From Halorientalis persicus (GTDB lineage: Archaea > Halobacteriota > Halobacteria > Halobacteriales > Haloarculaceae), in NCBI RefSeq assembly GCF_900110215.1, contig NZ_FOCX01000004.1:62001-126000 (forward strand): DNA of 64,000 nucleotides, given 5' to 3'. A program made the translations under genes and the position numbers. Below the pieces are notes generated by a model that was not told the origin of the DNA, did not search any database, and worked only from the letters and a program-made list of their open reading frames with translations. Below are positions 35,652 through 43,523 of the stretch, one piece after another. The number at the start of each line of letters is the position of its first letter. The first letter of the stretch is position 1.

Positions 35652-36446
35652 ATGAAGATTCTCGTAACGGTAAAGGAGGTGGCGGAAGTCGAGGACGAGT
35701 TCGAGATCTCCGGCGGCGATATCGCCGAGCAGTATCTCGAATACGACCTCAACGAATGGGACGACTACGCCGTCGAGGAAGCCGTCCAGATCAGCGAGGC
35801 CGAGGACGACGTGGAGGTCGTCACGGCGACGATCGGTCCGGAGCGGTCCGAGGAGACCATCCGGATGGCGCTGGCGAAGGGTGCCGACCGCGCGATCCGC
35901 GTGTGGGACGACGACATCGAGAGCACGGGCAAGCTCGACGTCGACACCAAGGCCGAACTGCTCGCGGGCGTCGTCGAGGAGGAAGACCCCGATCTGGTCC
36001 TGACCGGCGTCCAGGCCGGTGACGAGTCCAACGGCGCGACGGGCGTCACACTGGCGGAAAAGATCGGCTTCGAGTGGGCTGCCGTCGTCAACCAGCTCGA
36101 TCTCGACATCGAGGGTGGCGTCGCGAACGTCCACCGCGAACTCGAAGGTGGTGTCGAGGAACTCACCGAGGTCGAGAGCCCCGCCGTGCTGACGATCCAG
36201 TCCGGGATCAACGAGCCCCGCTACGCCAGCCTGCGCGGTATCCGCCAGGCCCAGAGCAAGCCCCTCGACGTGCAGACGCTGGACGACGTCGGCCTCTCGG
36301 CTGACGACCTCGAGAGCCCGCTGGCCCAGACCGATATGTACGAGCCCGAGTCCGAGGGCGACGCGACGGTCTGGAGCGGTGACGCAGAGGAGACGGCCGG
36401 GCAGCTGGCTGAATTCCTCCGCGACAAAGGGGTGGTCGAAGGATGA
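35652..36446 (+). CDS. etfB: electron transfer flavoprotein beta subunit
   Basis: Binds AMP/FAD with EtfA and passes electrons from dehydrogenases to the quinone pool. 264 residues with N-terminal MKILVTVKEVAEVEDEFEI, the conserved NEWDDYAVEEAVQI and the AMP-binding LTGVQAGDESNGATG. I start at the ATG at 35652, preceded by GGTGAG 6 nt upstream; a GTG at 35646 is in frame. etfA overlaps by 4 nt. Confidence 0.95.
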   Translation: MKILVTVKEVAEVEDEFEISGGDIAEQYLEYDLNEWDDYAVEEAVQISEAEDDVEVVTATIGPERSEETIRMALAKGADRAIRVWDDDIESTGKLDVDTKAELLAGVVEEEDPDLVLTGVQAGDESNGATGVTLAEKIGFEWAAVVNQLDLDIEGGVANVHRELEGGVEELTEVESPAVLTIQSGINEPRYASLRGIRQAQSKPLDVQTLDDVGLSADDLESPLAQTDMYEPESEGDATVWSGDAEETAGQLAEFLRDKGVVEG

Positions 36447-37414
36447 CGGACGTTCTCGCCGTCACCGAGCACCGCCGTGGCGAACTGCGCGACGTGAGCC
36501 TCGAGATGGTCACGGCCGGCCGCGACCTGGCCGACCAGACCGGCGGCGACCTCCACCTGGCCGTCATCAGCGGCGACGTGGACGACTACGCCGAGCAGGT
36601 CAACCGTGAGGGCGTCGACGCCATCCACACCGTCGAGTACGGTGAGGAGTTCAACCACGACGTCTACACGCAGGCCATCGAACAGCTCTACGCCGAGGTC
36701 GACCCGCAGTACCTGCTGGCCCCCAACTCGGTCAACGGGATGGACTACGCCCCGGCCGTCGCCGAGGGCCTCTCCCTGCCGCTGGTCACCGACGCGGTCG
36801 ATCTGGCGGCAGACGACGGCCTCACCGTCACGCGCGAACAGTACGGTGGCAAGGTCGAAACGACCATCGACGTGGAAGAAGACCACGCCGCCGTGACGAT
36901 TCGGCCGGCCGAGTGGCCCCAGGCCGAGGGTGACGGCGACGCCGCCATCGAGGCGTTCGACGCCGACATCGACGAGAGCCAGATCCAGTCGACCGTCACC
37001 GGCTTCGAGGAAGTCGCCGGCGGCGACGTGGACATCAGCGAAGCGGACTTCCTGGTCTCCATCGGTCGTGGGATCGACGAGGAGGAGAACCTCCCGCTGA
37101 TCGAGGCGCTGGTCGAGGCGACCGACGCCACGCTGTCGTCGTCCCGTCCGATCGTCGACAACGGCTGGCTCCCCGCCAACCGGCAGGTCGGCCAGTCCGG
37201 GAAGGTCGTCACGCCCGACGTGTACATCGCCATCGGCATCTCCGGTGCCGTCCAGCACGTCGCCGGGATGAAGGGCGCAGACACCATCGTCGCGATCAAC
37301 ACCGACCCCAACGCACCCATCTGGGACCTCGCCGACTACGGCATCGAAGACGACCTCTTCGAGGTCGTGCCGGCCCTCATCGAGGAGTTCGGCGGCGACG
37401 TGCCGGACGTGTAA
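36443..37414 (+). CDS. etfA: electron transfer flavoprotein alpha subunit
   Basis: 323 residues. C-terminal FAD-binding part: SRPIVDNGWLPANRQVGQSGK, ISGAVQHVAGM and IVAINTDPNAPIWDLADYGIEDDLFEVVP. The N-terminal half has the ETF fold (VLAVTEHRRGELRDVSLEMV). Partner of EtfB; ATGA overlap with it indicates coupled translation. Its last codons, stop and following T-tract are repeated at 37586-37664. Confidence 0.95.
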   Translation: MTDVLAVTEHRRGELRDVSLEMVTAGRDLADQTGGDLHLAVISGDVDDYAEQVNREGVDAIHTVEYGEEFNHDVYTQAIEQLYAEVDPQYLLAPNSVNGMDYAPAVAEGLSLPLVTDAVDLAADDGLTVTREQYGGKVETTIDVEEDHAAVTIRPAEWPQAEGDGDAAIEAFDADIDESQIQSTVTGFEEVAGGDVDISEADFLVSIGRGIDEEENLPLIEALVEATDATLSSSRPIVDNGWLPANRQVGQSGKVVTPDVYIAIGISGAVQHVAGMKGADTIVAINTDPNAPIWDLADYGIEDDLFEVVPALIEEFGGDVPDV

Positions 37415-37664
37415 GTCGGGTAAATCTACTTCGTTTTTTCGCACGGCGACTGGTCGTGAGCCACTGCTGTCGTTGGGCTGATATTGTACCGGACGCGAGG
37501 CCGGAGGCCGAGTGTCCGGCTTTTTCGCCCACGTTTTTGCGCGAGTGGGTCGCCCCGCGACCCCGAGCGGAAAAAGGTGGCATCCGAGGAGTTCGGCGGC
37601 GACGTGCCGGACGTGTAAGTCGGGCCAACTCGATTCTTTTTCCGCGCGGCGACTGGTCGTGAGC
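37382..37664 (+). repeat. two-hairpin element, site B, flanked by ~80-bp copies of the etfA end
   Basis: Copy 1 (37382-37461) spans the last ten codons of etfA, the stop, a T6 tract and CGACTGGTCGTGAGC. Copy 2 (37586-37664) repeats all of this with several changes outside the coding part. Between them: hairpin 1 (37489-37525, CCGGAC...GTCCGG then TTTTT) and hairpin 2 (37528-37580, CCCACgTTTTTGCG...CGGAAAAAgGTGG). This fills most of the 355-bp gap before the alcohol dehydrogenase gene; no gene lies in it. Confidence 0.8.
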
Positions 37665-37769
37665 GGTAGCACTCTGGTTTCGGAGCCGTCGGCACGCTGT
37701 CCCCGATTTAGTAGGGTTCACACCCCCGCGTCAAGCTTTATCCCTGAACCGCCCGAGGGTATTGACGAT

Positions 37770-38831
37770 ATGCGCGCAGCAGTCATCGAGGAACACGGGG
37801 AGCCACTGGCTATCGAGGACGTGGACGCGCCGGAACCGGACCCCCACGGAGTCGTCGTGGACACCGAAGCCTGCGGGATCTGCCGGAGCGACTGGCACGT
37901 CTGGCAGGGCGACTGGGACTGGCTGGGCATCGACGCCGGCGCGGGTCAGATCCTCGGTCACGAGCCGGCCGGCCGCGTGGTCGCGGTCGGCGACGAGGTC
38001 GAACAGGTTCGGGAGGGCGACCATATCGCGATCCCGTTCAGCCTCGGCGACGGGTCCTGTCCGGAGTGTCGGACGGGCCACTCGAACACCTGCGAGAACG
38101 GTATTCCGCTGGGATTCGTCGAGCAGGCCCAGGGCGCGTTCGCCGAGCAGGTCCACGTCCCCTTCGCCGATTTCAACGCCGTCCAGCTCCCTGACGGGGT
38201 CACGTCGGTCGACATGGCGGGCCTGGGCTGTCGGTTCATGACATCCTTCCACGGGCTGGCCCACCGCGCGGACGTGGGCGCGGGCGACTGGGTCGCCGTC
38301 CACGGCTGTGGCGGCGTGGGGCTCTCGGCGGTCCACATCGCGGACGCGCTCGGCGCGAACGTGGTGGCGGTCGACCTGAAAGACGACAAACTGCGCCAGG
38401 CCGAGGAACTGGGTGCCGTCGAGACGATCAACGCGGCCGAGACAGAGCGCGTCCCCAAGGCGATCAAGGGGCTTACCGATGGCGGCGCGGCGGTCAGCGT
38501 CGACGCGCTCGGCGTGGCCGAGACGAGCCGCAACTCCGTGCTGAGTCTGGGTACTCGCGGTCAGCACCTCCAGATCGGGCTAACGACGGAAGAAGAGAAA
38601 GGGTCGATTCCCCTGCCCAGCGACGCGATGGTGATGGGGGAGATCGAGTTCCTCGGCTCGTACGGAATGCCGGTCTCCAGGTACGACGAGATCTTCCGGA
38701 TGGTGTCGACGGGCAAGATCGATCCGAGCGCGGTGGTGTCCGAGACTGTCGGACTCGAAGACGTCTCGGACAAGCTGGCGGCGATGACGGACTTCGAGAC
38801 GGACGGGATTCCGGTCGTCGACTCGTTCTGA
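37770..38831 (+). CDS. zinc-dependent alcohol dehydrogenase
   Basis: Medium-chain NAD(P)-dependent dehydrogenase, 353 residues. Catalytic zinc ligands: Cys37 in ACGICRSDWHVW and His in GHEPAG. The structural zinc loop is reduced: only two of the usual four cysteines appear in CPECRTGHSNTC-like sequence plus Cys at the end (three visible). Rossmann motif VHGCGGVGLSAVHIADALGA. Substrate unknown; short-chain or aromatic alcohols are possible. Start ATG 37770; the open frame upstream runs through element B and is not coding. Confidence 0.92.
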   Translation: MRAAVIEEHGEPLAIEDVDAPEPDPHGVVVDTEACGICRSDWHVWQGDWDWLGIDAGAGQILGHEPAGRVVAVGDEVEQVREGDHIAIPFSLGDGSCPECRTGHSNTCENGIPLGFVEQAQGAFAEQVHVPFADFNAVQLPDGVTSVDMAGLGCRFMTSFHGLAHRADVGAGDWVAVHGCGGVGLSAVHIADALGANVVAVDLKDDKLRQAEELGAVETINAAETERVPKAIKGLTDGGAAVSVDALGVAETSRNSVLSLGTRGQHLQIGLTTEEEKGSIPLPSDAMVMGEIEFLGSYGMPVSRYDEIFRMVSTGKIDPSAVVSETVGLEDVSDKLAAMTDFETDGIPVVDSF

Positions 38832-38922
38832 GCGGTCGCGGCGGGCGGTCGGCGGTCGCGCCCGTGTCCCACGACGCGTCGCTTCGTCAACCTCATTGGG
38901 CCCTGGTCCTAAGCCTCCAGCA

Positions 38923-39765
38923 ATGGAGTATCTGGAGCGCCGACGGGCGCGCGTCGAGGAGCGACTGGAGGCGGTCCTCGACGGGGTCGAGCCGGCGGAG
39001 CTGGCCGACGAGCTGGGCCACGTCACGCTCTCGGGCGGGAAGCGCGTCCGGCCGACGGTGACGGTGCTGGTCTGTGAGTCGCTGGGGGGTGATCCGGCGG
39101 ACGCGGTCGATTTCGCCGTGGGCATCGAACTCGTCCACAACGCGTCTCTGGTGATCGACGACATCATCGACGACTCGGAGGTTCGGCGGGGCGTCCCGAG
39201 CGCGTGGGCCGAATTCGGCTTCGGCCCGGCGATCATCGCCTCCGACGGCCTGCTCGGAGAGGCCTTTGCCCTCTTTTCCGGCGACGAGCGGGCGATGCAG
39301 GCCGTCGCCGAGTCGATGGTCGAACTCGGCGAGGGGGAAGCGACGGAACTGGTCGCCCAGCCGGAAAACGAGACCGAGTACATGGAACTGGCTCGCCGGA
39401 AGACAGGGGCGCTGTTTCGCGCCGCCGCCGAGTTGGGCGCGATCGCGGCCGACGCCGACGCCTACACGGTCGAGGCGTTCGGGCAGTACGCCGAGCGCGT
39501 CGGGATCGCCTTCCAGATGCGCGACGACGTGCTGGACGCGACCGCCGAGGCCGACGACCTGGGGAAGCCGACGGGTCACGACGCGGCGATGGATCGTCCC
39601 TCGCTGGTGCAGGTGACCGATCTGACGCCCGAGGAAGCCAACGAGCGCGCACGCGAGATGTCCGACGAGGCGCTGGCGTCGCTGTCGACGGTCGACGCCG
39701 AGGACTCCGAGGCGCTGGCGTATCTGGAGGATCTGGCGGAGTTCGTGGTTGTACGGGAGCGGTGA
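38923..39765 (+). CDS. idsA: polyprenyl (geranylgeranyl/farnesyl) diphosphate synthase
   Basis: Condenses IPP with allylic diphosphates to make C15/C20 chains for archaeol, carotenoids and quinones. 280 residues. First Asp-rich motif DDIIDD at 79-84 and second FQMRDDVLD near 203-211; SGGKRVRP and a Lys-Thr-Gly-Ala segment (RKTGALFRAA) are also present. Start ATG 38923. Shorter than bacterial homologues but normal for haloarchaeal IdsA. Product length cannot be read reliably. Confidence 0.92.
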   Translation: MEYLERRRARVEERLEAVLDGVEPAELADELGHVTLSGGKRVRPTVTVLVCESLGGDPADAVDFAVGIELVHNASLVIDDIIDDSEVRRGVPSAWAEFGFGPAIIASDGLLGEAFALFSGDERAMQAVAESMVELGEGEATELVAQPENETEYMELARRKTGALFRAAAELGAIAADADAYTVEAFGQYAERVGIAFQMRDDVLDATAEADDLGKPTGHDAAMDRPSLVQVTDLTPEEANERAREMSDEALASLSTVDAEDSEALAYLEDLAEFVVVRER

Positions 39766-39938
39766 CCGAAGGGAACCGCGAACGCAGTTCGTGAGCGGTG
39801 GGCGTGCGGTCGAGCGAAGTGAGACCGCGAACGAGCGTGCCGCGAACGCAGTGAGAGAACGGTAACGAGGGCTCTGTCTCGCGGTTTCACCGCTCGCTGT
39901 TCCGAGGGACCGCTCCGTTCGTAAGTACCGAGGGCACC

Positions 39939-40187
39939 CTACTGCATGACGTCCGGGAGATCCCGGGGATCGGTGACTTCGGCCGGGTCGATCCCGTGGT
40001 CTTCGAGGTAGGCGACTTCGTCGCCGATGGCCGTGCCGTCGTCGTCGGTGTAGAGGGCGACGGCCTCGTCGAGCACTTCCAGCGCTTGCTGGCGGGTTTC
40101 GCCCTGGCTCACGACGCTGGTTTCGACGTCGACCGCGGACCACTGGCCGTCGTCCTCTTCGATGAGACGGATCTCCCGGCTGGACAT
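39939..40187 (-). CDS. HicB-family antitoxin-like protein, no HicA nearby
   Basis: 82 residues with the HicB fold pattern: IRLIEEDDGQWSAVDVETSV followed by SQGETRQQALEVLDEAVALY. The C-terminal ~30 residues are acidic and lack a ribbon-helix-helix. No HicA-type ORF (small, basic, with a conserved His) is present in the 173 bp downstream or 84 bp upstream, so it is an orphan. Start ATG 40187. Downstream (39766-39938) there are only imperfect GC-rich dyads. Many haloarchaeal HicB-like proteins stand alone. Confidence 0.8.
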   Translation of the reverse strand: MSSREIRLIEEDDGQWSAVDVETSVVSQGETRQQALEVLDEAVALYTDDDGTAIGDEVAYLEDHGIDPAEVTDPRDLPDVMQ

Positions 40188-40271
40188 ACGATCGCCTACG
40201 ACCGTGGGTGGAATAAGCGTTCTGTCGAACTCGACAGTGGTCACGCCGCCGGGCGGTTTCGGGGTGGTAGC

Positions 40272-41354
40272 TCAGGCCGGTGGCCGGTCCGCCCGGATCC
40301 GGGACTCGACGACGGCGAACGCGAGGGTGCTGACGAGGCCGAGGATAGTGCCGCCAGTGAGCGTCGCCGCGAGGAAAGAGAGGGTCACCAGATCGAGGAA
40401 GTAGGCACTCATGCCGTAGAGGACGGCCGAGATGGCGACGACGTAGAAGGGGGCGTTGAGGTAGTGCCACTCGAACTCGCCGGCGAGGAACTCGTCGGTG
40501 ACGCGGCCGAGGCTGGAGGTGATGCCGGCAGCGGCGAACCACCGGACGGCACCGATCACGAGTGCCGCCAGCACTTCGAGTGCACTCAGCGTCCCGCGGC
40601 TGGTCTGGGCGGTTTCCAGCGACTGGACGCCCTCGACACCACCGATGAGCAGGAGGGCAGCGGCGACGACGGAGGTGATGAGCGTCACGCGACCGGCGTA
40701 GAATACCGACCGGAGGCGGTCGATGGCCGAGTCAAGCGCCCGCTCGACGCCGAGGCCACGGCCCAGGATGTAGAGGCCGAGCAGGCCCGACGTGATGCCG
40801 AAGACCGCGCCGGGCAGGCCCAGCTGGTCGGCGATGATCGCCAGCGGATAGATCAACAGGAGAATCCCGAGGGGGACGAGGATCGTCCCGCGGGTCTCGG
40901 GGTCGTCGAGCACCTGCTTGATGGTGTAGTACATCGATTCGAGGTCCTGTGCCTGACGGACGACGACGCGCTGGACGCCGTCGATGTAGACCCGCGACCG
41001 GATGACGGGGACGACGCTCTCGTCCTGGGCTCCGTCGGTGACGACGATGGCGCGCACGTCGTCGCTGGCGGAGATGCTCGCCAGCACGGTGTCGACTTCC
41101 TCGCCGACTTTGCGGTTTGCGGCCACGTCTTTGCCGTCGACGCCGGTCACTGCGGCGACCTCGACGTCCTCGTCGTCGATCGATTTCTGGATGTGAAGCC
41201 CTTCGAACAGGACGTTCACGTCGGAGTCCTCGGGGTCTGCGGTCGCGAGCGCCACGGCGGCCTCTTCGACGGCGTCACGGCCGATAACCGGCGTGTCGAC
41301 ACCGGTCTTGCGTCCGAGGTCGTCGTCGAGGTCCACACACAGGACCAGCAGCAT
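40272..41354 (-). CDS. DUF373 family membrane protein
   Basis: 360 residues from the ATG at 41354. The soluble N-terminal part (~1-155) begins MLLVLCVDLDDDLGRKTG, a pattern typical of archaeal DUF373 (COG2237) proteins. It contains DDVRAIVVTDGAQDESVVPVI. Six or seven membrane helices follow (from LVPLGILLLIYPLAIIADQL onward). Predicted membrane protein of unknown function; the Asp-rich VDLDDD start may bind metal (inference). It faces the PsiE-like gene on the same strand, 93 bp downstream of it. Confidence 0.88.
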   Translation of the reverse strand: MLLVLCVDLDDDLGRKTGVDTPVIGRDAVEEAAVALATADPEDSDVNVLFEGLHIQKSIDDEDVEVAAVTGVDGKDVAANRKVGEEVDTVLASISASDDVRAIVVTDGAQDESVVPVIRSRVYIDGVQRVVVRQAQDLESMYYTIKQVLDDPETRGTILVPLGILLLIYPLAIIADQLGLPGAVFGITSGLLGLYILGRGLGVERALDSAIDRLRSVFYAGRVTLITSVVAAALLLIGGVEGVQSLETAQTSRGTLSALEVLAALVIGAVRWFAAAGITSSLGRVTDEFLAGEFEWHYLNAPFYVVAISAVLYGMSAYFLDLVTLSFLAATLTGGTILGLVSTLAFAVVESRIRADRPPA

Positions 41355-41447
41355 CACCCGATAGTTCACCGCTGTCGCTTATCTGCTTTTGGGGGACGGA
41401 CCGATCCGGCAGGTGGATCGACTCCCGTCGATCCGGCGATCACTGTC

Positions 41448-42008
41448 TCAGAGCCCGGCCGGTTCGTTGCCCTCGCTGCCGACGTACTGGTAGCTGACGA
41501 ACAGCAGTACCGCGAGCGTCAGCGTGAGCAGGGCGTAGGCGGCCGCGACCATCAGTGCGTCCGCCTTCGTCGCGAACTCGCCGGTGCGGAAGACGATTGC
41601 CTTCCGGACCAGCGCGATCACCCCCGTGAAGATCACCAGCCGAAGGATCCGGGCCGTCTCGTCGGAGCGCGCGTAGGCGATGACCGTGTTGTACACCTCG
41701 ACGATGATGAAAAGCAGGAGTGCGGTGTCGATGAACCCGATGACGACAAGCGGGTCGCTGATGTCGCCGCTCCGGATCTCGTTTACGATCTGGAGACCGA
41801 GATCGAACACGCCGATGGCGAACAGCACGACGAGGACGAACCCCGCGATCAGTTCGACGAGTTGCATCACCCGTTCGGAGAAGTCGACGAACGGGTCGAC
41901 TCGCCCTCCAAGGGTTCCGGCCGTCGATCCCGCCGCGACGGCGGGCGACTCGTCGGCCTCGTCGGTGGACCCCTCGTCACGGTCCGAGTCCTCGCCACTC
42001 ATACCCAT
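41448..42008 (-). CDS. PsiE-like membrane protein
   Basis: 186 residues. Disordered acidic N-terminus (~1-40), then four membrane helices: VELIAGFVLVVLFAIGVFDL, VIGFIDTALLLFIIVEVYNT, a third in RLVIFTGVIALVRKAIVF and a fourth in ALMVAAAYALLTLTLAVLLF. The layout and FIIVEVYNTVIAYARSDE resemble the phosphate-starvation-inducible PsiE family. Function unknown. Either of two ATGs (42008, 42002) may be used. Confidence 0.75.
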   Translation of the reverse strand: MGMSGEDSDRDEGSTDEADESPAVAAGSTAGTLGGRVDPFVDFSERVMQLVELIAGFVLVVLFAIGVFDLGLQIVNEIRSGDISDPLVVIGFIDTALLLFIIVEVYNTVIAYARSDETARILRLVIFTGVIALVRKAIVFRTGEFATKADALMVAAAYALLTLTLAVLLFVSYQYVGSEGNEPAGL

Positions 42009-42107
42009 ACCAACGTCCGGAGACCGAAAAGGTCCGTGTCGACGGGGGACATCCCCGGTTCAGTTTCGCACGGCTTTTGCCCGTGGACGGGAAAACAGGG
42101 GTAACCG

Positions 42108-43103
42108 ATGATATCCAAGGGCTGTGAACAGTGCGCCGAGGGCGGCAAGCTCGTCCTCTTCGTCTACGGCTATTGCGACCAGCGTGACTGTTTCTACTGC
42201 CCGCTCGGCGAGAACCGCAAGAACGTCACCGACGTGTATGCCAACGAACGCCTCGTCGAGGACGACCAGGACGTAATTGAGGAGGCCGAGCGCATGGACG
42301 CCCTCGGAGCCTCGATCACCGGCGGCGAACCCCAGGAGGCGATGGAGCGGACCACTCGCTATCTCTCCCTGCTCAAAGACGAGTACGGCGAGGACTTCCA
42401 CACCCACCTCTACACCGGTATCACGGGTGGCCGCGAGAATATGCGCCGCCTCTCGGCGGCCGGCCTCGACGAGATCCGCTTTCACCCACCCTTCGAGCAG
42501 TGGGGCGACCTCCACGGCACCGAGTGGGAAGACATCCTCTATGTCGCCCGCGAGGAAGGGCTGACGCCTGCCTTCGAGATCCCCGGCATTCGCCCGGAGA
42601 CGGAGTTTCTGGAGTTCCTGGAGGAGGGCGCGGCCGACTTCTGCAACATCAACGAGTTCGAGATGTCCGACGGCAACTACCGGCGGATGCAGGAGGAAGG
42701 GTACGAGCGGAAAGAGGGGCACATGAGCGCCGTCGAGAACTCCCGCGAGGAGATTCTGGAGGTCATGGGCGATCACGAGAAGGTCTACTTCTGTACCTCC
42801 GTATTCAAAGACGCTGCCCAGCACCGGCGGCGGCTCAAACGGATGGCTCGCACGATCCGCCGACCGTTCGACGAGGTGACCGACGACGGGACGCTCGTCT
42901 ACGGGAAGACCTGGGCCGATCCCGAGCGCTTCGAGAACCTGGGCGTGCCCGAGGAGTTCTATACTGTGAAATCCGACCACGTCGAGGTGGCGTGGTGGTT
43001 GCTCGAAGAGATGATCGCCGACGGCGATCTGGACGAGGGTGAGATCGTCGAGCAGTATCCGTCCTACGACGGGCAGGTCGTAGAGCGGACGCCGGTTGCC
43101 TGA
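42108..43103 (+). CDS. radical SAM protein, COG2108 type
   Basis: 331-residue radical SAM enzyme related to pyruvate formate-lyase activases; reaction unknown. N-terminal CEQC (Cys6, Cys9) precedes the cluster motif GYCDQRDCFYCPLG. Here the spacing is C-x4-C-x2-C (Cys23, 28, 31), one residue longer than the standard C-x3-C-x2-C. SITGGEPQEA gives the SAM-binding GGE, and FHTHLYTGITGGRENM follows. The last codons and stop occur three times downstream, separated by two copies of the two-hairpin element. Confidence 0.88.
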   Translation: MISKGCEQCAEGGKLVLFVYGYCDQRDCFYCPLGENRKNVTDVYANERLVEDDQDVIEEAERMDALGASITGGEPQEAMERTTRYLSLLKDEYGEDFHTHLYTGITGGRENMRRLSAAGLDEIRFHPPFEQWGDLHGTEWEDILYVAREEGLTPAFEIPGIRPETEFLEFLEEGAADFCNINEFEMSDGNYRRMQEEGYERKEGHMSAVENSREEILEVMGDHEKVYFCTSVFKDAAQHRRRLKRMARTIRRPFDEVTDDGTLVYGKTWADPERFENLGVPEEFYTVKSDHVEVAWWLLEEMIADGDLDEGEIVEQYPSYDGQVVERTPVA

Positions 43104-43402
43104 CGCGAGCGACCGGCGGGAGCGAGCGTTTTTGGTGCAGCTTTTTCGACGAGTGGTGGTCGAGCGACTGCGAGACCACCCGCGGAGAAAAAGGTGCTCG
43201 CGGCAGTATCCGTCCTACGACGGGCAGGTCGTAGAGCGGACGCCGGTTGCCTGACGCGAGCGACCGGCGGGAGCGAGCGTTTTTGGTGCAGCTTTTTCGA
43301 CGAGTGGTGGTCGAGCGACTGCGAGACCACCCGCGGAGAAAAAGGTGCTCGTGGCAGTATCCGTCCTACGACGGGCAGGTCGTGGAGCGGACGCCTGTCT
43401 AA
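43052..43402 (+). repeat. two-hairpin elements, site C: two 151-bp units and a third gene-end copy
   Basis: Gene-end copies begin at 43052, 43203 and 43354 (exactly 151 bp apart). Copies 1 and 2 are identical and end with codons for TPVA then TGA. Copy 3 ends TPV then TAA (43400-43402). Elements lie at 43104-43200 and 43255-43351: a GCGAGCG...CGAGCG segment then TTTTT, followed by GCAGCTTTTTCG...GGAGAAAAAGGTGC. The remaining 43403-43523 holds the transducer promoter. Confidence 0.88.
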
Positions 43403-43523
43403 ATCTTTACTGCAGGGAGATTCACGCTCCGCGCGAACCCCCTGACTCCCGCTGGTCCGAGCACATTATCAACTCTGAGTACGTTGGCCGAAGTTTCTTA
43501 TTTGCAGTACTGATGGTAGAGCT

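Noticed and set aside
39766-39938. HicA toxin gene beside hicB, or a small RNA
   Set aside because: No frame with HicA features is present; the sequence holds only imperfect GC dyads common between haloarchaeal genes.
43052-43402. CRISPR-like array of regularly spaced repeats
   Set aside because: The 151-bp units are identical throughout, with no variable spacers, and contain the gene end and hairpins. No cas genes are nearby.
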